From NCBI GenBank assembly GCA_023427355.1, contig JAEZBK010000188.1:1-13489 (forward strand): a DNA stretch of 13,489 bases, in the 5' to 3' direction. Shown piece by piece: positions 1 to 6,657 of the stretch. This DNA is from Pseudomonadota bacterium. Its GTDB lineage: Bacteria > Pseudomonadota > Alphaproteobacteria > Micropepsales > Micropepsaceae. The translations under genes and the position numbers were made by a program. The stretch's first letter is position 1; each line of letters opens with the position of its first letter. The notes beneath the pieces were generated by a model. The model saw nothing but the letters and a program-made list of their open reading frames with translations. It searched no databases and was not told the origin of the DNA.

Positions 1-701
1 CCGCCGCCGAAACCGCCACGGCCGCCGCCAAAGCCGCCGCGACCGCCGCCGCCACTGCTGGCAATGGCGAAGAGCAGCGGCCACAGCGCGGTGTTGCGAC
101 CGAACAGGAAAAACAGGATCAGAAGGATCATCACCACGGCGCCAAAGCCGCCGGCATCGCCTTCATTGCCGCCATCGCGCAGTTGCTGGGCGGCGGCGGC
201 GGCGCGCTTTTCGGCCTCCGACGGTTCCAGCGTCATCTGCTCGACCAGCGCATCCACGCCTGCGGTGACGCCGCCGTCATAGTCGTTCTGGCGGAAGCGC
301 GGCGTGATGCGGGTGTTGATGATGACCGAGGACATGGCGTCGGTCAGGATGGGCTCCAGCCCATAGCCGACCTCGATGCGCACGCGCCGTTCCTTGGGCG
401 CGACGATCAGCAGCGCGCCATTGTTCAGCTTGCCCTGGCCGATGCCCCAGTGGCGGCCGAGCTGGTAGCCATAGTCGGAGATCTCATAGCCATCCAGCGA
501 TGCCAGCGTCACCACCACGAGCTGGCGTGAGTTGGTGGCTTCGAGCGCCGCCAGCTTCTGCGTCAGCGCCTGTTCGGTTTGCGGCGACAGGATGTTCGCG
601 CCATCCACCACCCGCCCCGACAGCGCGGGAAAGGCCGGCGCCGCCAGCACAGGCGGCGCCAGAAGCAACAGTGCGAACAATGCGGCGGCAAACGCCTTCA
701 T
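1..701 (-). CDS. TPM-domain (YgcG-like) secreted/membrane-anchored protein, 3' end missing
   Basis: At least 233 codons are present and the stop lies beyond the left edge. The product starts with a signal peptide (hydrophobic run about residues 3-20, AMA/LAAPA-type cleavage region). It continues with the TPM-domain hallmark VVDGANIL (about residues 31-38), the segment RQLVVVTL, the pattern GYGLEPILTD, a hydrophobic segment near residues 187-214, and a Gly/Arg/Phe-rich tail (SSGGGGRGGFGGG). This order of signal peptide, TPM domain, TM and glycine-rich tail is typical of the TPM family (also called repair-of-photosystem-II or YgcG family). In bacteria the biochemical role is unsettled, with phosphatase activity claimed for some members. 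The gene begins 10 nt after the LemA stop, so the two are probably co-transcribed. No strong Shine-Dalgarno sequence precedes the ATG, which fits translational coupling. Family and start are solid; function is not. Confidence 0.88.
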   Translation of the reverse strand, partial: MKAFAAALFALLLLAPPVLAAPAFPALSGRVVDGANILSPQTEQALTQKLAALEATNSRQLVVVTLASLDGYEISDYGYQLGRHWGIGQGKLNNGALLIVAPKERRVRIEVGYGLEPILTDAMSSVIINTRITPRFRQNDYDGGVTAGVDALVEQMTLEPSEAEKRAAAAAQQLRDGGNEGDAGGFGAVVMILLILFFLFGRNTALWPLLFAIASSGGGGRGGFGGGRGGFGG

Positions 702-711
702 CGGCGTGGGA

Positions 712-1440
712 TCAATTGCCCTGCGGCTGCGGGGCCATCGCACCCTGCGGCGCCATCGCACCCTGCGGGGCCATCGCGCCCTGCGGGGCCATCGCGCCCT
801 GCGGCGTCATCGCACCACCCGGCTGCGGCCCCATCATGCCGTTGAAATTGACCGTGGGCGCTTCCTGCGCAGCGGCCGAGGCGTTGAAGGGCTGCGCCTG
901 CTTGTAGCCGCTGTGCAGCGTCGCGGCCCAGAGCGAGCCGGGCAACGTCACCAGCGTGGTGTTGTAGGCCTGCACGGCGGCATTGTAGTCGCGGCGCGAG
1001 ATCTCGATGCGGTTCTCGGTGCCTTCCAGCTGCGACTGCAGCGCCAGGAAGTTGGTGTTGGACTTCAGCTCGGGATAGGCCTCGCTGATCGCCAGCAGCC
1101 GGCCCAGAACGCCCGACAACTGGTTCTGCGCCTGCTGGTAGCGGGCAAAGGCTTCCGGATCGGTGATGGTCGAGGCATCCACCCGCACCTGCGTCGCGCT
1201 GGCGCGCGCCTGGGTCACGGCGGTCAGCACCGCCTGCTCCTGCCGGGCATAGGCGGCCACGGTGTTCACGAGATTGGGAATCAGATCGGCGCGGCGCTGA
1301 TAGGCCGCTTGCACGTCGGCCCAGCGGGCCTTCACGGCCTGGTCCTGGGTGGGAATGGTGTTGTAGCCGCATCCGGCCAGCATGGCGGCCAGGCCGAGCG
1401 CGGTTGCCAGGCCCATAAGCTTGCGCGTGAACGTCATCAT
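712..1440 (-). CDS. LemA family lipoprotein with repetitive C-terminal tail
   Basis: The product is 242 aa and begins MMTFTRK. It has a lipoprotein signal peptide with lipobox LAGC (Cys24 is the predicted acylated residue), followed by the helical LemA core: WADVQAAYQRRADLIPNLVNTV, then the conserved segments ENRIEISRRDYN and AVQAYNTT. LemA proteins are envelope proteins of unknown molecular function, often encoded beside TPM-domain proteins as here. The ATG at 1440 was chosen over an upstream in-frame start at 1527 because AAGGGG lies directly before it and the signal peptide begins there. The C-terminal ~30 residues are a Met/Pro/Gln/Ala-rich tail made of about five copies of the hexapeptide PQGAMA, encoded by an 18-bp tandem repeat. 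The tail lies beyond the LemA core and is probably low-complexity and disordered. Confidence 0.92.
   Translation of the reverse strand: MMTFTRKLMGLATALGLAAMLAGCGYNTIPTQDQAVKARWADVQAAYQRRADLIPNLVNTVAAYARQEQAVLTAVTQARASATQVRVDASTITDPEAFARYQQAQNQLSGVLGRLLAISEAYPELKSNTNFLALQSQLEGTENRIEISRRDYNAAVQAYNTTLVTLPGSLWAATLHSGYKQAQPFNASAAAQEAPTVNFNGMMGPQPGGAMTPQGAMAPQGAMAPQGAMAPQGAMAPQPQGN
733..822 (-). repeat. 18-bp tandem repeat (about 5 units) inside lemA 3' end
   Basis: Units start at 733, 751, 769, 787 and 805. On the plus strand each reads (g/c)g(c/t)catcgc(a/g)ccctgcgg. The first four are nearly identical, differing at one or two positions; the fifth is degenerate. The 18-bp unit keeps the reading frame and encodes PQGAMA repeats, so the array can expand or contract without a frameshift. 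Confidence 0.95.
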
Positions 1441-1456
1441 TTGCCCCTTTTGGCAA
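1441..1456 (-). promoter_or_regulatory. Shine-Dalgarno hairpin at lemA start
   Basis: Read on the minus strand, TTGCC AAAAGG GGCAA lies directly before the ATG at 1440. The 5-bp stem has the Shine-Dalgarno purines (AAAAGGGG) in its loop and 3' arm. The Shine-Dalgarno sequence itself decides the lemA start. A regulatory role for the short hairpin is only a possibility. Confidence 0.45.
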
Positions 1457-1533
1457 AAGCCACGCCGGTAAGATGGTTGTTCCCACCGCCAGCGCAAGTT
1501 CCTCAAACCAAAATATTGGCCTTGCAAATCACA

Positions 1534-3540
1534 TTACTTGCGGACAGGGGCCGCCTTCTGGATGGCGCTGGCCTTCACCGGCGCACCCTTGTTCCTGGCA
1601 TCCGTCAGCAGGGCGGCGCAGTTGGCGTCTTCCGCCAGCCCCGGATCGATGAAGGCCAGGATCGCGGCAAAGGGATTGAGCGCGCCCAGCGCCAGACCGA
1701 TGCCGCCCTGCGCCAGCGCCGGACCGGGATTGATGGCGATCTTCGGCTCGGCGAGCTTCCCCGACACGCCGATCGGCACGCGCAGGCGGAAGGGCTGGAA
1801 GTTCTTGGGATGGCCCTGCATGCGCAGGTTGAAGGTCTCGTCCGCCAGGTTGATGTTGCCGCGGCCTTCGACGCGCACCGGATCGGTATCCAGGATCAGG
1901 TGCTGCGAGGTCATCACGCCATTTTTGGAATCGAAGCTCGCCACCGCGCAGCGCACCTGGGTGTGGCTTTCATCGCCCGCCAGCGTCAGCCCCAGCGCCG
2001 TCAGCACGTCCACACCCAGCCATTCGGCCAGGGTGCGGCGCATCCCGCCGGACGGGATCACCAAGGTGGCGGTGCCGCTGGCGGTGGAGGCGGCATCATG
2101 CACCGAACGGCCCGTGCCGGTCAGGCGCGCGCGCGCCTCTATCGTGCCGGTGATGGGCTTGTCGGCGCCCTTGATGAAGTTCTCGATCTTCGTGTCGGTC
2201 AGGCGCGCATCCACGCTGGTGACGGCCACGTCCTTGCGGCCGTCAATCTTCACTTCGCCGGTCAGGCGGCCTTGCGGAAACTGGAAGGTGAGCGGGTTGA
2301 GCGTGAGCACCCCGCCCTGCAGCGAGACATGCGTGCCGAAGCCGCGCAGCGGAAAATCGCGCGACGACACCGTCTGGGCGCTGTAATCCACTTCCGCGTT
2401 CATCTGGCGCAGGCGTTCGGTATGCAGCGCCACGTCGGGCAAAAGCCGTCCGCTGGCTTTTTCTTCGGGGGGCGCGGCCTTGCCGCCGCCGAACAGCGCG
2501 CCAAGGTCATCGAAGGCCAGCGTGCGCGAGGCCAGCTTGCCGGTCATCTCCGGGATTTCGCCGGAGACATCCACCGCCAGGTCGCCACTGATGTCGGACT
2601 GGCCCAGCGCGCCGCTGATGGCGGTGAAGCGGAATTGGGTGCCGTCGCGCCGCAGGTTGCCGCGCACCTTGTAGGGCGGCGTGCCCGGCAGCGTCAGGCC
2701 GGTCAGGTAATAGAGATCGCCCAGGTTGGGGCCGGTCAGCGACAGCGCGGCCTCGAACCGGTCGAAATGGAAGGGCCGCGTGACGTTGCCCCTGGCGGTC
2801 ACGATGGTCTTGCCCGACTGGATCTCGGCATTGAATTCATAGGGCCTGGACTCATCGATGTTCAGCAGCGGGCCGCCGCGCACATCGGCGCGGAAGACAT
2901 TGCCATTCAGCGTGCCGTCGCCGTCTATGGTGAAGGCCGACCGTCCCCCGCCGGCTTCTTCGCGCGAATTGATGGTGCCGGTGAATTTCAACCGCCGCAC
3001 CGCGTCCTCGATCACCAGCTTGCCATCCGTGATCAGGAAACGCTGGATGGGCGGCAGCTTCCAGCCGGTGTTGTCGCTGTCCTCGTCGCCATCCCAGTTG
3101 CTGCGGCCCGTTGCATCGCGCACGACCAGCACATCGGGGCGGTCGATCTGCACGATGGGCAGGATCAGGTCGCCGCGAAACAGCGGAAACAGGCGCAGTT
3201 CGACCCGCGCCTGGCGCACGCTGGCCCCCTTGGGCTGGCCGACCCATGCGGGATTGCCGATATAAAGGTCTTCCACGTCTATGCGCGGCTGCAGGCTGAA
3301 CAGCTTGACCCGCAGGTTGCCGTCTATGCGCACCTCGCGGTCATAACGGTCGGACAGGTAGCGCCCGATGGGGCCGCGAAACTGGTTCCAGTCCAGGAAA
3401 TAGAGTGTCAGCACCAGCGCAACGACGAGCGCCGACACGATGCCGCCGGTCCAGCGCCAGAAATGCCCGCGCGCCATCGGGGTGCGGGAAAATCGCGTCC
3501 GTGCCTGCGAAAGCCATTGTGCGGCACGGCTATTTTTCAT
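1534..3540 (-). CDS. AsmA family protein
   Basis: The product is 668 aa from ATG 3540, which has a GGAAAAA purine run just upstream. An ATG at 3555 would add five residues (MSLEK) but has no visible ribosome-binding site. There is one N-terminal transmembrane helix (GGIVSALVVALVLTLYFLD), so most of the protein should be periplasmic. After it comes the AsmA-type start (REVRIDGNLRVKLFSLQPRI, then VEDLYIGNPAW), a long beta-rich middle and the conserved C-terminal AsmA region (GGMRRTLAEWLGVDVLTAL, DTDPVRVEGRGNINLADETF, then DANCAALLTDARNKGAPVK). AsmA-family proteins are related to bridge-like lipid-transfer proteins and affect outer-membrane assembly and lipid homeostasis; no specific substrate can be read here. 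It is transcribed divergently from the YihY gene and sits 93 bp upstream of lemA on the same strand, so it may be the first gene of that cluster. Confidence 0.92.
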   Translation of the reverse strand: MKNSRAAQWLSQARTRFSRTPMARGHFWRWTGGIVSALVVALVLTLYFLDWNQFRGPIGRYLSDRYDREVRIDGNLRVKLFSLQPRIDVEDLYIGNPAWVGQPKGASVRQARVELRLFPLFRGDLILPIVQIDRPDVLVVRDATGRSNWDGDEDSDNTGWKLPPIQRFLITDGKLVIEDAVRRLKFTGTINSREEAGGGRSAFTIDGDGTLNGNVFRADVRGGPLLNIDESRPYEFNAEIQSGKTIVTARGNVTRPFHFDRFEAALSLTGPNLGDLYYLTGLTLPGTPPYKVRGNLRRDGTQFRFTAISGALGQSDISGDLAVDVSGEIPEMTGKLASRTLAFDDLGALFGGGKAAPPEEKASGRLLPDVALHTERLRQMNAEVDYSAQTVSSRDFPLRGFGTHVSLQGGVLTLNPLTFQFPQGRLTGEVKIDGRKDVAVTSVDARLTDTKIENFIKGADKPITGTIEARARLTGTGRSVHDAASTASGTATLVIPSGGMRRTLAEWLGVDVLTALGLTLAGDESHTQVRCAVASFDSKNGVMTSQHLILDTDPVRVEGRGNINLADETFNLRMQGHPKNFQPFRLRVPIGVSGKLAEPKIAINPGPALAQGGIGLALGALNPFAAILAFIDPGLAEDANCAALLTDARNKGAPVKASAIQKAAPVRK

Positions 3541-3555
3541 TTTTTCCAAAGACAT

Positions 3556-3690
3556 AGCCAATTGCCGGCACAGTTCCGCAAGGTTCCTATGGTGACAGAA
3601 CGTCTGAGCCGCCAAGGGGATGCGCGCAACGTCGGCAACCGGGTTCCCGGACAGGCGTTACGGAACTCGAGGAACCCGCGGGCGAGACAT
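3556..3690. promoter_or_regulatory. Divergent AsmA/YihY intergenic region with GGAAC/GTTCC motif cluster
   Basis: The region contains five copies of GGAAC or its complement GTTCC: GTTCC at 3573, 3583 and 3643, and GGAAC at 3662 and 3671. The pair at 3573/3583 is spaced 10 bp. CGGGTTCC (3640-3647) and GGAACCCG (3671-3678) form a perfect 8-bp inverted repeat with a 23-nt spacer. CCGGG-TT-CCCGG (3639-3650) is also a local inverted repeat. The region must hold the promoters for both divergent genes, but I could not find convincing -35/-10 pairs. Confidence 0.45.
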
Positions 3691-4686
3691 GTGAACCGGC
3701 AAGGCTTTCCCCTGCTGACCATGCTGAAGGAAGGCCTTGAGGGCTTCATCGAGGACCATTGCCTGACGCGCGGCGCGGCGATCGCCTTCTATGCCGCCAC
3801 GGCGCTGGCGCCGGTGCTGTTCATCGCCACCACCATCGCGGGCACCGTGCTGGGCCCGGAAGCCGCCAGCGGCGCGGTGCGCGCGCAATTGCGCCTGATC
3901 ATGAATCCCGAAAGCGCGACGCTGGTGCAGAACGCGATCATCCATACCCGCTATGCCGACCTGTCGCCGCTGGCCAGCCTGTTGGGCATCACCTTCGCGG
4001 TGATCACCGCATCGGTGGTCTTCACCGAGATGGAAGACGCGCTGAACGTGATCTGGAAGGCCCCGCGCAAGGAGTCCTATATCTACCAGATCCTGCGCGG
4101 ACGGGTTCTCAGCCTGTTGCTGGTGGTGGGGCTGGGCGTGCTGCTGATCCTTTCGATGATCCTGGCCAGCTCCATCCGCGCGGTGGGCCAGTATCTGGAG
4201 CGCTACACGGCCCTGTCCGAACTGACGGTCTGGCTGCTCAATTTCGGACTGGGCTTTGCCCTGCTCTCGCTGCTGTTCGCGGCGATCTACAAGCTGTTGC
4301 CCAACAAGCGGCTCTATTGGCGCGATGTTCTGGTCGGGGCCTGCGGCACCGCGCTGATGTTCCAGGGCGGCCAGGCGCTGATCGCCTATTACCTGACCAA
4401 CCTGATTTCCGCCGACATCTATGGCGCGGCGGCGGGCCTGCTGATCATGATGCTCTGGATCTATTTCGCGGCGATGATCTTCCTGCTGGGCGCGGAGTTC
4501 ACCAGGGCCTGGGTCCGCCATTGCGGCGGACGCCGCACCTTTACAAGCGCGCCTGCTGGGCCAGGATCCGTGCCCGCGCCGCCGCAGACTTATCCCCCGC
4601 CTGCGCGGCCGCGCGATACCAGCGCAGCGCCTGGCGCGGATCCTGCGCCACGCCATGGCCGCGCTCATACAGCACCGCCAGGTTGA
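3691..4686 (+). CDS. YihY/virulence factor BrkB family inner-membrane protein
   Basis: The product is 331 aa from GTG 3691, or 321 aa from ATG 3721 (MLKEGLEGFIED). An ATG at 3589 with AAGG six nt upstream is also in frame but would consume almost the whole divergent promoter region. Family hallmarks are LTRGAAIAFYAATALAPVL, EMEDALNVIW, AIYKLLPNKRLYWRDVLVGA and LLIMMLWIYFAAMIFLLGAEF. About six transmembrane helices are visible. Older annotations call this family 'ribonuclease BN', which is a known misassignment; the molecular function is unknown. The last ~48 residues, from about residue 284, are Pro/Ala/Arg-rich, lie beyond the family core and overlap the convergent gene for 146 bp. They probably arise because no stop occurs earlier in this GC-rich antisense stretch. 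Confidence 0.88.
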   Translation: MNRQGFPLLTMLKEGLEGFIEDHCLTRGAAIAFYAATALAPVLFIATTIAGTVLGPEAASGAVRAQLRLIMNPESATLVQNAIIHTRYADLSPLASLLGITFAVITASVVFTEMEDALNVIWKAPRKESYIYQILRGRVLSLLLVVGLGVLLILSMILASSIRAVGQYLERYTALSELTVWLLNFGLGFALLSLLFAAIYKLLPNKRLYWRDVLVGACGTALMFQGGQALIAYYLTNLISADIYGAAAGLLIMMLWIYFAAMIFLLGAEFTRAWVRHCGGRRTFTSAPAGPGSVPAPPQTYPPPARPRDTSAAPGADPAPRHGRAHTAPPG

Positions 4687-5812
4687 AGGCCGCATCCACG
4701 AAGCCGCGCGAAGCCGCCTTGGCGAACCAGGCCGCAGCCTGGCTTTCATCGCGCGCCACGCCTTCGCCCAGCGCATAGGCCAGGCCCATGCTGTGCATCG
4801 CCTGCACGTCGCCGGCATGGGCGGCCCTGCCGAACCAGTCCAGCGCGGCCTTCGCCTCGCGCGCCGCGCCGCTGCGCAAGAGGCTGGCATAGAGATATTG
4901 CGCCTCGACATCGCCGCCTTCCGCCCCGGCCTGCGCCCACATCCTGGCGGCTGCAATATCCTTCCCGATGCCCTCGCCCTTCAGATAGGCCTGCGCCAGC
5001 GCGCGCTGGGCCTGGGCATCGCCGGCTTGCGCACGCAGCACCAGGCGCGCCAGCGGCGTATCCGGCATCGCGCGCATCGCGGTCGCCCCACCGGCGGCCT
5101 GCACGGGCGCGGCCCCGGCATTGACCAGTGTCAGCGCGGCGCAGGCGCAGAGGATCAGGATGGCCAGCGTGCCGGCAACCAGCATGCGTTCGGGGATGCG
5201 CGCGGCGGCGCGGCGCTTCTTCTGCTGCTTGCGGCCATGGGCGCGCGCGGCGCGGCGCGCCTGATCCAGCACCTCGGCATCGAGCTTGACGGGCGGTGCG
5301 GGCTGCAATGGCTCCAGCAGGAGCGGATTGGGTTGTTCCGGGACCGGTTCCGCGGCTTCCACCGGCTCCGTCTGCGGGACGGGCGCGCCTGGCTCGGCAT
5401 CGGCGCGGGGTTGGAACGGCACGGGCCGGTCCAGGGCTTCCTCCAGCGTCAGTGGCACCGGCGCACCATCCAGCGCCGCCAGTTTTTCTTCCATCCGCGC
5501 CAGCGCATCGCGCGTGTGGCGGTCGCGCGCGTCGGCCTTTTCCTCCAGCGCCGACAGGGCACGCTCGAACACGCGCAGACGGCGCTCCAGCCAGGGATCG
5601 GCCTGGGGCGGTTCGGGTTTGCGGTCCATGAGCTGTTGCAGAAGATCGGCCTTGCCCGAAAAGCTGGCGCGAAAATCGGCCAGCGTCACGCCTGCCTCGC
5701 TACACAGGCGGGTCAGCGAAAAGGCGGCATCGCCCTGCGCCAGGAGCGTGCGCCCCGCCGCGATCAGCCGCGCCGCCGCATCATCCGCCGGTTTTTCCGC
5801 TTCAAGCCCCAT
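4541..5812 (-). CDS. Membrane protein with N-terminal TetR-type HTH and C-terminal Sel1 repeats
   Basis: The product is 423 aa. Residues ~12-62 match the TetR N-terminal DNA-binding pattern: an initial helix (ARLIAAGRTLLAQGD), then FSLTRLCSEAGVTLADFRAS and the FSGKADLLQQLM segment. TetR's ligand-binding domain is absent. It is replaced by a charged, probably coiled-coil stretch (about 75-115), a Pro/Glu-rich linker (118-175), a basic patch (about 194-205), one transmembrane helix (about 209-231) and four Sel1-like repeats (about 264-406; the last reads NLAVLYERGHGVAQDPRQAL). By the positive-inside rule the HTH is cytoplasmic and the repeats periplasmic. I infer a one-protein transmembrane regulator or a polar scaffold of the PodJ type. 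It lies 71 bp downstream of the beta-barrel gene and 842 bp from the glycosyltransferase stop, all on one strand. I know no named family with this architecture. Confidence 0.85.
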   Translation of the reverse strand: MGLEAEKPADDAAARLIAAGRTLLAQGDAAFSLTRLCSEAGVTLADFRASFSGKADLLQQLMDRKPEPPQADPWLERRLRVFERALSALEEKADARDRHTRDALARMEEKLAALDGAPVPLTLEEALDRPVPFQPRADAEPGAPVPQTEPVEAAEPVPEQPNPLLLEPLQPAPPVKLDAEVLDQARRAARAHGRKQQKKRRAAARIPERMLVAGTLAILILCACAALTLVNAGAAPVQAAGGATAMRAMPDTPLARLVLRAQAGDAQAQRALAQAYLKGEGIGKDIAAARMWAQAGAEGGDVEAQYLYASLLRSGAAREAKAALDWFGRAAHAGDVQAMHSMGLAYALGEGVARDESQAAAWFAKAASRGFVDAAFNLAVLYERGHGVAQDPRQALRWYRAAAQAGDKSAAARARILAQQARL

Positions 5813-5883
5813 GACGGCACGCTAGGCCGGGCCGCCTTACGAATGCGGTGGCAAAATCCCTGCAATTCGAGGCAAATTTTTCC

Positions 5884-6657
5884 TCAGAACCGCGTCCAGA
5901 GCGAAAGCTGCAATCCCCGCTCCTGCAGCGTGTTGTGGCCCATGGGCGACACGAACGCGCCGGTCTGCAGCCAGAAATGCCGCGACATGCGCGTGACCCA
6001 CGAGACCTGCAGCTTGTGGCTCTCGAACGGCGCATAGGCGGCAAGCCCGCCCGCGCCCGCGAACAGGTTGAAGCTTTGCAGCATCACCATGTTGCCCGGC
6101 GTGAGCCACAGCCCGGTGGAGACATCCAGCGCGGTTTCATCGGCGCGCGGCCCGGAGAGGAAATGCCGCCCGGCGGAAATGTCGAGGAATGCGTCGCGGC
6201 CGTCCAGCCGGGTGCTGCGCCCATACAGCAGCCGCAGGCGCACGCCATTGCCGGGCGCCACGGGATTGGCGGACACCGCGAAATTGAAGGCGCCGGCGCT
6301 GCGATAGGACGCCTCGGCCGACAGCACGCCCCAGGCGCCGCCGCGCAGGCGAAGGCGCGCCCCGCCCTCGATGCCCTGGTTGAAGGCGGTATAGGGCGCA
6401 AGACCCGGCTGGGTGATTTCGACATAGGCGCTTTCGCTCGCCCCGATCAGGGTCAACCAGTCGCGCAATCCATATTCGGTGTGCGTCTGCACGACGCCCT
6501 TGAGAAAGGAAATGGCCCCCTTGCTGCCGAAGCTGTGGTCCGCCTGGCTGGCAAGCACGGCGCTGATCTGCTGCACGCCGCCCTCCTCGCGCGTCCACGC
6601 GCCCGCCATGGCGAGGGAGGGACAGCAGGCCAGCAGAAGGACGAGCGCACATCTCAT
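5884..6657 (-). CDS. Small outer-membrane beta-barrel protein
   Basis: The product is 257 aa. It has a cleavable signal peptide (MRCALVLLLACCPSLAMA, cleavage probably after AMA at residue ~18). The mature part is rich in alternating hydrophobic/polar strands with aromatic ends, for example HTEYGLRDWLTLIGA, GARLRLRGGAWGVLSAEA, NGVRLRLLYGRS and HKLQVSWVTRMS. It ends in Phe after an amphipathic strand (LQLSLWTRF), the usual BAM recognition pattern. No specific family can be named. The start codon overlaps the glycosyltransferase stop as ATGA (6654-6657), so translation is probably coupled. This suggests an outer-membrane partner, possibly an export pore, for the glycan made by the upstream enzyme. 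That role is inferred from context only. Confidence 0.85.
   Translation of the reverse strand: MRCALVLLLACCPSLAMAGAWTREEGGVQQISAVLASQADHSFGSKGAISFLKGVVQTHTEYGLRDWLTLIGASESAYVEITQPGLAPYTAFNQGIEGGARLRLRGGAWGVLSAEASYRSAGAFNFAVSANPVAPGNGVRLRLLYGRSTRLDGRDAFLDISAGRHFLSGPRADETALDVSTGLWLTPGNMVMLQSFNLFAGAGGLAAYAPFESHKLQVSWVTRMSRHFWLQTGAFVSPMGHNTLQERGLQLSLWTRF

Noticed and set aside
733..822. Possible CRISPR-like array
   Set aside because: Units are directly contiguous with no spacers and encode an in-frame peptide repeat.
3571..3678. General stress (EcfG-type) sigma factor promoters from GGAAC motifs
   Set aside because: None of the GGAAC copies has a CGTT element 16-17 bp downstream in the right orientation.
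532..3690. Very long plus-strand open frame running antisense to lemA and AsmA into YihY
   Set aside because: It lies opposite two clearly recognisable genes, its translation is rich in Arg/Gly/His/Gln with no family pattern, and it reflects GC-rich codon bias. Only the part from about 3691 encodes a real protein.
3691..4686. Annotation as ribonuclease BN
   Set aside because: The YihY/BrkB family was historically mislabelled RNase BN; the true enzyme is a metallo-beta-lactamase-fold protein, and this product is a multi-span membrane protein.
4655..6037. 460-codon plus-strand open frame
   Set aside because: Antisense shadow of the HTH-Sel1 gene and the barrel gene; low-complexity Arg/Gly/Gln composition and no recognisable domain.
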